Assembly (NCBI RefSeq): GCF_900102895.1
Contig: NZ_FNGD01000002.1
Span: forward strand, 186,001 to 250,000
Direction: 5' to 3'
Length of the DNA: 64,000 nucleotides
From: Arthrobacter sp. ov407
Lineage (GTDB): Bacteria; Actinomycetota; Actinomycetes; Actinomycetales; Micrococcaceae
Shown here: positions 37,028 through 44,449 of the stretch, in pieces
How positions within the stretch are numbered: position 1 is the first letter of the stretch
Layout: every line of letters begins with the position of its first letter
Made by a program: the position numbers and the translations under genes
Notes under the pieces: generated by a model
What the model was told of the DNA's origin: nothing
What the model saw: the letters and a program-made list of their open reading frames with translations, nothing else
The model's database searches: none

Positions 37028-38611
37028 ATGAGCCACGATCTGACCACGACTGCGGGAAAGATTGCAGATTTCCGCGACCGCCAGGCCAGTGCCGAGCAGC
37101 CCTCCGGTCCGGAAGCGATTGCCAAGCAGCACGCGCGCGGCAAGAACACCGCCCGCGAGCGCATCGACCTGCTGCTGGACGCCGGCTCCTTCGTCGAATT
37201 CGACGCTCTGGCCGTGCACCGCTCCACCGCGTTCGGCATGGAGAAGAAGAAGCCGCTGGGCGACGGGCTCGTCTCCGGCTACGGCACGGTGGACGGCCGC
37301 CCGGTCGCGGTCTACAGCCAGGACTTCTCCGTCTACGGCGGCTCGCTGAGCCAGGTCAACGGCGAAAAGATCGTCAAGGTCCAGGAATTCGCGCTGCGCA
37401 ACGGCTGCCCCGTGGTCGGCATCCTGGACGGCGGTGGTGCCCGCATCCAGGAGGGCGTCGCCTCCCTGGCGATGTTTGCGGACATCTTCCGCAACAACGT
37501 CCACGCCTCCGGCGTCGTCCCGCAGATCTCCCTCATCATGGGCCCCTCCGCCGGCGGCGCGGCGTACTCCCCCGCCCTGACCGACTATGTGGTCATGGTG
37601 GACAAGACCTCCCACATGTTCATCACTGGCCCGGATGTCATCAAGACCGTCACCGGCGAAGACGTGGACATGGAAACCCTCGGGGGTGCCCGCCAGCACA
37701 ACGCCAACACGGGCACCTCGACGTACCTGGCCTCCGACGAGGCCGACGCTGTCGAGTTCGTCCGCGAACTGCTCGATTTCCTGCCCTCCAACAACCTCGC
37801 CGAGGCTCCGGTGCTGGAGCACCAGCAGGAGCTGGAGGTCGACGACGACGACCTCGCCCTGGACGCGCTGATCCCGGACTCGGCCAACCAGCCGTACGAC
37901 ATGCGCAAGGTCATCGAGCAGATTGTCGATGACGCGCACTTCCTGGAGATGCAGTCCCTCTACGCCCCGAACGTGATCATCGGCTATGGCCGGGTAGAGG
38001 GCCACACGGTGGGCATCGTGGCCAACCAGCCCATGCAGTTCGCCGGCACCCTGGACATCGCGGCATCGGAGAAGGCCGCCCGCTTCGTCCGGCACTGCGA
38101 CGCCTTCAACATCCCCATCATCACGCTCGTGGATGTCCCGGGCTTCCTGCCCGGCAAGGACCAGGAGTTCCAGGGCATCATCCGCCGCGGCGCGAAGCTG
38201 CTCTACGCCTACGCCGAGGCCACCGTGCCCAAGCTGACCGTGATCACCCGCAAGGCCTACGGCGGGGCCTACATAGTGATGGGCTCCAAGAAGCTCGGCG
38301 CGGACCTCAACCTGGCCTGGCCCACCGCCCAGATCGGCGTCATGGGCGCCCAGGGCGCAGTGAACATCCTGTACCGCCGCGAACTCGCCGCGGTGGCAGA
38401 GAACGGCGGCGACGTTGAGGCCAAGCGCGCCGAGGTGATCCGCCAGTACGAGGAAGAGCTGCTCAACCCCTACCAGGCCGCCCAGCTGGGCTACGTGGAC
38501 GCCGTCGTCGCACCGTCCGAAACCCGGGTGCAGATCATCAAGGGCCTGCGCGCCCTCCGGGACAAGCGGGCCGCCCTGCCCGCCAAGAAGCACGGGAACA
38601 TCCCGCTGTGA
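37028..38611 (+). CDS. Acyl-CoA carboxylase beta subunit (carboxyltransferase)
   Basis: This subunit moves the carboxyl group from carboxybiotin to an acyl-CoA. The 527-residue protein has both crotonase-like halves: [51 protein letters not shown], and later [45 protein letters not shown] and [13 protein letters not shown]. It belongs with actinobacterial AccD/PccB proteins acting on acetyl-CoA or propionyl-CoA; the sequence alone does not separate these. ATG 37028 follows CCGGAG. The epsilon subunit gene overlaps its stop. The alpha subunit is 11.5 kb away. Confidence 0.95.
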   Translation: MSHDLTTTAGKIADFRDRQASAEQPSGPEAIAKQHARGKNTARERIDLLLDAGSFVEFDALAVHRSTAFGMEKKKPLGDGLVSGYGTVDGRPVAVYSQDFSVYGGSLSQVNGEKIVKVQEFALRNGCPVVGILDGGGARIQEGVASLAMFADIFRNNVHASGVVPQISLIMGPSAGGAAYSPALTDYVVMVDKTSHMFITGPDVIKTVTGEDVDMETLGGARQHNANTGTSTYLASDEADAVEFVRELLDFLPSNNLAEAPVLEHQQELEVDDDDLALDALIPDSANQPYDMRKVIEQIVDDAHFLEMQSLYAPNVIIGYGRVEGHTVGIVANQPMQFAGTLDIAASEKAARFVRHCDAFNIPIITLVDVPGFLPGKDQEFQGIIRRGAKLLYAYAEATVPKLTVITRKAYGGAYIVMGSKKLGADLNLAWPTAQIGVMGAQGAVNILYRRELAAVAENGGDVEAKRAEVIRQYEEELLNPYQAAQLGYVDAVVAPSETRVQIIKGLRALRDKRAALPAKKHGNIPL

Positions 38612-38901
38612 CCCCGGCCGATCCGCTAACCTCGCAAGCTCGGCCAGGGATCCCTGCGGGCGTGGGCCCAAGCGATCCGCTAGTTGGCCCTGTCGAGACT
38701 CCGGACGCACCTCTGCTGGCTGTCGTGAAGGGCGAGCCGACGCCGGAAGAGTTGGCGGCGCTGACCGCCGTCGTGCTGTCCCTGGGGCAGGCCCAGCAGG
38801 CTGCACCGGAAACCCCCGGCGTCCGGCACTGGGTCCGCCGGCAGCAGCTTCGGCTGGCACCCAGGCCCGGTCCGGAAGCCTGGCGCCGCAGCCTCGGCTG
38901 A
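38608..38901 (+). CDS. Acyl-CoA carboxylase epsilon subunit
   Basis: The 97-residue protein has a variable Pro-rich N-terminus and the conserved core [21 protein letters not shown], then a basic tail ([16 protein letters not shown]). These small subunits of actinobacterial acyl-CoA carboxylases stabilise or activate the alpha-beta complex. GTG 38608 overlaps the beta-subunit TGA by four bases, giving tight translational coupling. Confidence 0.93.
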   Translation: MTPADPLTSQARPGIPAGVGPSDPLVGPVETPDAPLLAVVKGEPTPEELAALTAVVLSLGQAQQAAPETPGVRHWVRRQQLRLAPRPGPEAWRRSLG

Positions 38902-38982
38902 GAGTCCTCGGCTGGGCGGCCTGACTCTGAACCCGCCCCCGGAAAAAGTTCAGTAACTCTTTCATAACCACCGCGCCCGGGC

Positions 38983-38988
38983 TAGTCT
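38983..38988 (+). promoter_or_regulatory. -10 hexamer TAGTCT, leaderless DUF885 gene
   Basis: TAGTCT is followed by six bases and then GTG 38995, with no ribosome-binding site. Transcription should begin at or next to the start codon. Confidence 0.55.
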
Positions 38989-38994
38989 CGTCGG

Positions 38995-40695
38995 GTGACT
39001 ACCGAAATCATCGCCTCAGACAACACTGCCCCCGCGCGCCAGCAGACGGCCATTGACGCCGTTGCCGACGCCTATACGGACACCCTTATCCGGCTCAACC
39101 CGAGCTTTGCCACCGAGCTCGGCCTGCCCGGGCACGAGACCGAGTACGCGGACTTCTCCCCCTCCGGCCACGAGGAACTCGCGGCCGCCGCGCGCGAGGC
39201 ACTCGCAGCGCTGGACGGGTTGGAGCCCGTTGACGACGTCGACGCCGTCACGCTCGACGCCATGCGTGAGCGGCTGGGCTTGCACCTGGAAATCCATGAA
39301 TCGGGCTGGGACACCGCCGATCTGAACAACATCGCGTCCCCATCCCAGAACATCCGCGCGATCTTTGACCTCATGCCGACGGACACCGCCGGGCAGTGGG
39401 AGCACATCGCGGGCCGGGCCCACAACGTCCCCGCCGCAATCGACGGCTATATCGAGTCGCTGCGTTCGGCGATGCAGGACGGCAAGGTGGCCGCGGCCCG
39501 CCAGGTGTCGATCGTGATCGAGCAGGCCACCAAGCACGCCGCGGAAGACGGATTCTTCGCGAAGCTTGCCGCCGGCGCCAAGACCGCGGACGGCCCGCTC
39601 CCGGCGGAACTGCAGTCGAAGCTCGACGCCGGCACGGCAGCCGCCCGGGTGGCGTACTCCCGGCTCGCGGGTTTCCTCGAGTCTGAACTGCTGCCCGTCG
39701 CCCCGGCCAAGGACGCCGTGGGCCGCAGCCGCTACGCCCTGGCCTCCCGCGACTTCCTCGGCGCCACCGTGGACCTGGGGGAGACCTACGCGTGGGGCGT
39801 CCAGGAGCTCGACCGCCTCATCGCCGAGCAGGAACGCGTGGCCGGCGAAATCCGGCCCGGCGCCACGGTCGAGGAAGCCAAGGAGATCCTGAACAACGAT
39901 CCCGCACGCCAGCTCAAAGGCACCGACGCGCTCCAGGCCTGGATGCAGGAACTCTCCGACAAAGCCGTCGCGGAGCTCGCCGGCGTCCACTTCGAGATCC
40001 CGGACGTCATGAAAACGCTGGAGTGCCGGATCGCGCCCACCGATGAAGGCGGCATCTACTACACGGGCCCCTCGGAGGACTTCAGCCGCCCCGGCCGGAT
40101 GTGGTGGTCCGTGCCGGCCGGCGAGGACACCTTCACCACCTGGGCCGAAACCACCACCGTGTATCACGAGGGAGTACCCGGCCACCACCTCCAGGTCGCC
40201 ACCGCCACCTACCGCCGCGAGCTGCTGAACAAGTGGCGCCGCAGCGTGTGCTGGACCTCGGGCCACGGCGAAGGCTGGGCGCTCTATGCGGAGCGGCTCA
40301 TGCAGGAGCTCGGCTACCTCAACGATCCGGGCGACCACATGGGCATGCTGGACATGCAGCGCATGCGTGCGGCCCGCGTGGTGTTCGACATCGGTGTGCA
40401 CCTGGAGCTTGAGGTCCCGGAGCGCTGGGGCAGCGGCATCTGGACATCGGAGAAGGGCTTTGACTTCCTCCGCGCCAACCTGCCGATCAGCGAGGGGCAG
40501 CTGAAGTTCGAGTTCACCCGCTACCTGGGCTGGCCGGGCCAGGCCCCGTCCTACAAAGTGGGCCAGCGGCTCTGGGAGCAGATCCGCGAAGAGCTGGAAT
40601 CCCGCCCCGGCTTCGACCTCAAGGCGTTCCACACCAAGGCCCTGAACATCGGATCGGTTGGCCTGGACACCCTCAAGCGCGCGCTGCTCGGGTAG
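38995..40695 (+). CDS. DUF885-family protein (putative metallopeptidase)
   Basis: The 566-residue protein matches the DUF885 family. An N-terminal helical half begins DAYTDTLIRLNPSFATELGLPGHE. The second half has a zinc-protease-like VYHEGVPGHHLQVA (HExxxxHH-type) and a later WTSGHGEGWALYAERLMQELGYL with further His and Glu residues. Members are thought to be metallopeptidases; activity is inferred. GTG 38995 is the only reasonable start and appears leaderless. A strong terminator follows. Confidence 0.9.
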   Translation: MTTEIIASDNTAPARQQTAIDAVADAYTDTLIRLNPSFATELGLPGHETEYADFSPSGHEELAAAAREALAALDGLEPVDDVDAVTLDAMRERLGLHLEIHESGWDTADLNNIASPSQNIRAIFDLMPTDTAGQWEHIAGRAHNVPAAIDGYIESLRSAMQDGKVAAARQVSIVIEQATKHAAEDGFFAKLAAGAKTADGPLPAELQSKLDAGTAAARVAYSRLAGFLESELLPVAPAKDAVGRSRYALASRDFLGATVDLGETYAWGVQELDRLIAEQERVAGEIRPGATVEEAKEILNNDPARQLKGTDALQAWMQELSDKAVAELAGVHFEIPDVMKTLECRIAPTDEGGIYYTGPSEDFSRPGRMWWSVPAGEDTFTTWAETTTVYHEGVPGHHLQVATATYRRELLNKWRRSVCWTSGHGEGWALYAERLMQELGYLNDPGDHMGMLDMQRMRAARVVFDIGVHLELEVPERWGSGIWTSEKGFDFLRANLPISEGQLKFEFTRYLGWPGQAPSYKVGQRLWEQIREELESRPGFDLKAFHTKALNIGSVGLDTLKRALLG

Positions 40696-40702
40696 TTGCG
40701 TT

Positions 40703-40751
40703 CCCGGGAGCAGACATCCCTTCAGCACACTGCCGGATGTCTGCTCCCGGG
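40703..40751. terminator. Hairpin terminator after the DUF885 gene
   Basis: Perfect 17-bp arms (CCCGGGAGCAGACATCC and its complement) with a 15-base loop. The T-run afterwards is weak. Confidence 0.8.
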
Positions 40752-40903
40752 TCTCGCCGAGAGACAATCGCCACATGCCGCCTGGGAATAACTTCACAAT
40801 CGGGCAGTCTTCCGGCGGAATTCCCGGGATCGGGCTGTAGCGGCAAAATTACCGCGGCGTAACATTTCTCAACATCCGTTGGTCATGCTATTTGTAACGG
40901 TCC

Positions 40904-40909
40904 TAGCGT
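40904..40909 (+). promoter_or_regulatory. -10 hexamer TAGCGT, leaderless symporter gene
   Basis: TAGCGT is followed by six bases and GTG 40916. A possible -35 (TTGGTC, 40879-40884) lies 19 bp upstream. Confidence 0.5.
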
Positions 40910-40915
40910 GTTCCG

Positions 40916-42358
40916 GTGACCACTCAGACAAGCACCCCCGCACCTGCTGGAAAGACCGGGTTCCAGCTGCCCAAATGGGCTGGCTCGTTCGGCTTCCAGA
41001 TCATCGCCGCCCTGATCGTCGGCCTGGGCCTTGGCCTGCTGGCCAAGTACACCGGCAGCACCAAGGCAAACCCCAACGCCCTCGGCACCACGCTGCAGAC
41101 CATCGGCTCGAGCTACGTCTCGCTGCTGCAGACCGCCGTGGTCCCCCTGATCTTCACCGCCGTCGTCAGCTCAATCTCCAACCTGCGCGCCGTTTCCAAC
41201 GCCGCCCGGCTGGCCTGGAACACGCTGCTCTGGTTCGCGATCACCTCGCTGATCGCCGTGCTGATCGGCATCGGCCTGGGCGTGCTGCTGCAGCCCGGCG
41301 CAGGCACCGGCATCAACCAGGAGGCCAAGTACGCCGGCAAGTCCGGTGACTGGTGGGCCTTCCTGACCGGGCTGTTCCCGAAGAACTTCCTGGGCCTCGG
41401 CGCGACCACCACCGTCACCGACGGCGTCGCCACCACAGCCGTGAGCTTCAACGTCCTCCAGATCCTGGTGATCGCGATCGCCGTCGGCATCGCCGCACTC
41501 AAAGTGGGCAAGGCCGCCGAGCCGTTCCTGGCCCTGAACGCGTCCGCCCTCGCCGTCATCCAGAAGGTCCTCTGGTGGATCATCCGGATCGCACCGCTTG
41601 GCACGGTCGGCCTGATCGGCAACGCCGTGGCCGTCTACGGCTGGGACACCATTGGCTCGCTCGGCAAGTTCACCGTGGCGATCTACATTGGCCTGGCGCT
41701 CGTGCTGTTCGTGGTCTACCCCGTCCTGATCCGCAGCCACGGACTGTCTATCAAGCAGTACTTCTCCGGCGTGTGGCCGGCCGTGCAGCTGGCCTTCGTC
41801 TCCCGCTCCTCGATCGGCACGCTGCCGCTGACCCAGCGCGTGACCGAACGCAGCCTCGGTGTCCCCCGCGCCTATGCCTCCTTCGCGGTGCCGCTCGGCG
41901 CGACCACCAAGATGGACGGCTGCGCGGCGATCTACCCGGCCGTGGCGGCGATCTTCGTGGCCCAGTTCTTCGGCATCCAGCTCGACTTCACCCAGTACCT
42001 GCTGATCGCGCTGGTGTCCGTGCTCGGCTCGGCCGCGACCGCCGGCACCACGGGCGCCGTCGTCATGCTGACGCTGACGCTCTCCACGCTGGGGCTGCCG
42101 CTGGCCGGCGTCGGACTCCTGCTGGCCATCGACCCGATCCTGGACATGGGCCGCACCGCCGTCAACGTGGCCGGGCAGGCCCTGATCCCGGCCATCGTGG
42201 CCAAGCGCCAGGGCATCCTGGACGAAACGCTGTACAACGCGCCGCGGACCGGTGATCCGTTCAACGACGACGTCGATACGTCGGCCGTTGACCCCTCCGC
42301 CGCCGCAGCTCCCGCGGCCGGACGGGAACAGCGCGAACTGGCTGACGCCAGGGCGTAG
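40916..42358 (+). CDS. Dicarboxylate/amino acid:cation symporter (DAACS family)
   Basis: The 480-residue protein has 8 or so transmembrane helices and the two re-entrant hairpins of the GltP/DctA family. The serine-rich hairpin is SRSSIGTLPLTQRV. KMDGCAAIYPAVAAIFVAQ follows, and DPILDMGRTAVNVAGQA near the end carries the Asp and Asn that bind cation and substrate. It imports glutamate, aspartate or C4-dicarboxylates with Na+ or H+. The C-terminal 40 residues are charged and Ala/Asp-rich. It starts leaderless and ends at a strong shared terminator. Confidence 0.94.
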   Translation: MTTQTSTPAPAGKTGFQLPKWAGSFGFQIIAALIVGLGLGLLAKYTGSTKANPNALGTTLQTIGSSYVSLLQTAVVPLIFTAVVSSISNLRAVSNAARLAWNTLLWFAITSLIAVLIGIGLGVLLQPGAGTGINQEAKYAGKSGDWWAFLTGLFPKNFLGLGATTTVTDGVATTAVSFNVLQILVIAIAVGIAALKVGKAAEPFLALNASALAVIQKVLWWIIRIAPLGTVGLIGNAVAVYGWDTIGSLGKFTVAIYIGLALVLFVVYPVLIRSHGLSIKQYFSGVWPAVQLAFVSRSSIGTLPLTQRVTERSLGVPRAYASFAVPLGATTKMDGCAAIYPAVAAIFVAQFFGIQLDFTQYLLIALVSVLGSAATAGTTGAVVMLTLTLSTLGLPLAGVGLLLAIDPILDMGRTAVNVAGQALIPAIVAKRQGILDETLYNAPRTGDPFNDDVDTSAVDPSAAAAPAAGREQRELADARA

Positions 42359-42376
42359 CGACTGAACGAGTGTTCA

Positions 42377-42417
42377 CCAGAGAAGTCCCCGGGAATCCCC
42401 GGGGACTTCTCTGGTTT
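42377..42417. terminator. Bidirectional terminator
   Basis: Arms CCAGAGAAGTCCCCGGG and CCCGGGGACTTCTCTGG around a short loop with a T-run after it. It separates the symporter gene from the convergent secreted-protein gene. Confidence 0.92.
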
Positions 42418-42446
42418 AACCGGCGTTGGCCCGAATCCGCAGGGGC

Positions 42447-43019
42447 CTAACGCCCACCGATCACACCCTTTTCCGCGGCCTTGGTCACGGCGTCCGCTTC
42501 TGCTTGGGTGAGGGTGCCGTCCTTGACGGCCTGGTCCAGCCGCGGCTTCAGTGCTGCGGCGTGCTTGGCCTGCTCGGCGGTGCGCAGTTCCTCCAGGGCA
42601 GCGGTGACCTTGGCTTCATCGATGCCGAGCGATTTCGCCAGGGAAGCGGCCAGAGCCTTCTCCATCGCGGCACGGTCCGGTTTCTGTCCCGGGGCCGGCG
42701 GGGTGGCCGGCGGGGTGATCGGCTTGTTGGCTTCGCGGAAGGCCTTGAGGGCGTCGGTGACCTTGGCCTCGTCGACGCCCAGCTTGGCTGCGAGTTCCTT
42801 GGCGCGGGCGCCGAACGCCGCGCCGCCGTGGCCGTGGCCGTGGTGTCCACCGCGCATGCCGTAGCCGTCGGCGGGGGTGTTCCCGGGGGCACTCGAACTG
42901 GGGGTCGGGGTGGGGCTCGGCGTCGTGGTGGCGGAGGCCATCCCGGCGACTCCGAGCCCGGCGCCCAGTGCCACGGCCGCCGCCCCGAGGCCGAGCGCGA
43001 TTTTAGTGGTGCGTGACAT
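42447..43019 (-). CDS. Secreted Gly/His-rich protein with two related helical repeats
   Basis: The 190-residue protein begins with a signal peptide (ALGLGAAAVALGAGLGVAGMASA, cleavage near residue 30). A Thr/Pro/Ser linker and a Gly/His cluster (RGGHHGHGHGG, about 57-67) follow. Two related helical segments come next: ELAAKLGVDEAKVTDALKAF and SLAKSLGIDEAKVTAALEEL. The end is LDQAVKDGTLTQAEADAVTKA. The His cluster could bind metal; this is unproven. No enzymatic domain is visible. Confidence 0.82.
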   Translation of the reverse strand: MSRTTKIALGLGAAAVALGAGLGVAGMASATTTPSPTPTPSSSAPGNTPADGYGMRGGHHGHGHGGAAFGARAKELAAKLGVDEAKVTDALKAFREANKPITPPATPPAPGQKPDRAAMEKALAASLAKSLGIDEAKVTAALEELRTAEQAKHAAALKPRLDQAVKDGTLTQAEADAVTKAAEKGVIGGR

Positions 43020-43212
43020 GTGCTGTCTCCTGGATCTGCCGAGTGCTGACGGCGCTTGAAGCTAATGGTTCTTCCGGGAAAGTCTGCTCCACGAGCACCT
43101 CCAGTCTGTACCCGCCCCACCAGAGATAGCTGTTTCCCAGCTTTCACTTTCCTGTGAATCCGGCAGGGATACTTTGCTGCATGGCACCCGCCGCGCGGGC
43201 GGCAAAAGTGGA

Positions 43213-43218
43213 TAGGCT
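43213..43218 (+). promoter_or_regulatory. -10 hexamer TAGGCT, leaderless YbjQ gene
   Basis: TAGGCT, six bases, then ATG 43225, with no ribosome-binding site. Confidence 0.5.
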
Positions 43219-43224
43219 CTGGGC

Positions 43225-43659
43225 ATGCTGATCGTGACATCGAACGACATTCCGGGCCACCGGATCGACGCCGTCTTCGGCGAAGTCATGGGCCTGACCG
43301 TCCGCTCCCGGGACATCACTGCCCAGGTCATGGCCGGCTTCCGTTCCCTGGGTGGCGGTGAGGTGCTGGAAATGACGCGGGCCCTCTACGACAGCCGGCA
43401 GGATGTCATGGCCCGGATGGTGGCCGAGGCCGAGCAGCGCGGCGCCAACGCCATCATCGCCATGCGCTTCGACACGTCAGCGATCGGACAAAACTGGACG
43501 GAGATCTGCGCTTACGGCACGGCCGTTTTTGCCATTCCCCTCTCTCACGATGAGCCCGGAGCCACGGGCCAGTCGGTCTACCTGACCAATTCGGGCGGCC
43601 CGGCCAATTCCGGCGGACTGACCAATTCCGGCGGGACGGTGGCCCAGCTCAAGCCCTGA
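43225..43659 (+). CDS. YbjQ/UPF0145-family protein
   Basis: The first 105 residues (MLIVTSNDIPGHRIDAVFGE, then AQVMAGFRSLGGGEVLEMT, ANAIIAMRFDTSAIG and EICAYGTAVF) match the YbjQ family of small proteins, sometimes labelled heavy-metal-binding, that form ring-like oligomers. The C-terminus adds three NSGG repeats (TNSGGPANSGGLTNSGG) encoded by repeated 18-base units; these are not part of the fold. Biological role unknown. Confidence 0.9.
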   Translation: MLIVTSNDIPGHRIDAVFGEVMGLTVRSRDITAQVMAGFRSLGGGEVLEMTRALYDSRQDVMARMVAEAEQRGANAIIAMRFDTSAIGQNWTEICAYGTAVFAIPLSHDEPGATGQSVYLTNSGGPANSGGLTNSGGTVAQLKP

Positions 43660-43698
43660 TTCCAGGCTTGCCGGACACTCTGAAAATACTTGCGCAGA

Positions 43699-43712
43699 GT
43701 GCAAACATGCAC
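43699..43712. promoter_or_regulatory. Operator candidate GTGCA-N4-TGCAC at the TetR promoter
   Basis: A perfect palindrome, one base upstream of the TAGTGT hexamer (43714-43719). A bound repressor would block the promoter, so autoregulation by the TetR protein is likely. Confidence 0.55.
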
Positions 43713-43713
43713 G

Positions 43714-43719
43714 TAGTGT
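43714..43719 (+). promoter_or_regulatory. -10 hexamer TAGTGT, leaderless TetR gene
   Basis: TAGTGT is followed by six bases and GTG 43726, directly beside the palindromic operator candidate. Confidence 0.5.
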
Positions 43720-43725
43720 AAGCGC

Positions 43726-44448
43726 GTGCCCTCATCTTCATCTCCTTCCGCCGCCCAGGCTGCGCCGTCCGGCGGATCCGGCGCCGCACCGACCTCGCGC
43801 CGCGAACTGAGCCGTCGCGAATTAAATAAGGCGGCCACCCGGCAGGCCATCACCGACGCCGCCATGGACTTGCTCCGCACGCGGGGTCCCGGGAACTTCA
43901 CGGTGGAGGACATTGCCGAGGCCGCCGGCATATCCCGCCGCACATTTTTCAACTACTTCGCCAGCACCGAAGTGGTCATTGCCTCGGTGACCCACGGGTT
44001 CCTGGACAAGGCGCTCCAGCAGTTCCGGCTCCGCGCGGCTGGCGAGCCCATCCTGGAATCTGCGCGGGCGGCCCTGGTTGAACTCGCCGACCCGATGACA
44101 GTGGCTCCCATGGCCGAGCTGTACAGCATGGGCCAGGCGAACCCCATGCTCAGCCGTTCCGAACTGGAAGCCTGGGACCACTGCACCGTTGAGATCATCG
44201 ACGCCGCCCGTGAGCGCTTCGCCCAGGGCCCCGGCGCCGAGGTCGACGAACTGTACCTCCGCGCCCTCGCGGGCTCGATCATCTCCTGCGGAAAGGCCGC
44301 CATGGATGTTTGGTTCGCCCGGTGCGGCGGCGACCTCAGCCCGGCTTCCCTGTCCATCCTGCGCCAGCTCCTCATCGATTCCATGAGCCTGCTCGGCTCC
44401 GGATTCGCTTCCCACTCCCCCGCCACTCCTTCCCCAGATCGGCACTGA
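43726..44448 (+). CDS. TetR-family transcriptional regulator
   Basis: The 240-residue protein has a Ser/Ala/Pro-rich N-terminal tail (about 25 residues) and a TetR DNA-binding domain (NKAATRQAITDAAMDLLRTR, then FTVEDIAEAAGISRRTFFNYF). The ligand-binding region is less conserved. The stop is one base before the MMPL transporter start, so the two are co-transcribed and the transporter is the probable target. A GTGCA-N4-TGCAC palindrome overlaps its promoter. Confidence 0.92.
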   Translation: MPSSSSPSAAQAAPSGGSGAAPTSRRELSRRELNKAATRQAITDAAMDLLRTRGPGNFTVEDIAEAAGISRRTFFNYFASTEVVIASVTHGFLDKALQQFRLRAAGEPILESARAALVELADPMTVAPMAELYSMGQANPMLSRSELEAWDHCTVEIIDAARERFAQGPGAEVDELYLRALAGSIISCGKAAMDVWFARCGGDLSPASLSILRQLLIDSMSLLGSGFASHSPATPSPDRH

Positions 44449-44449
44449 C

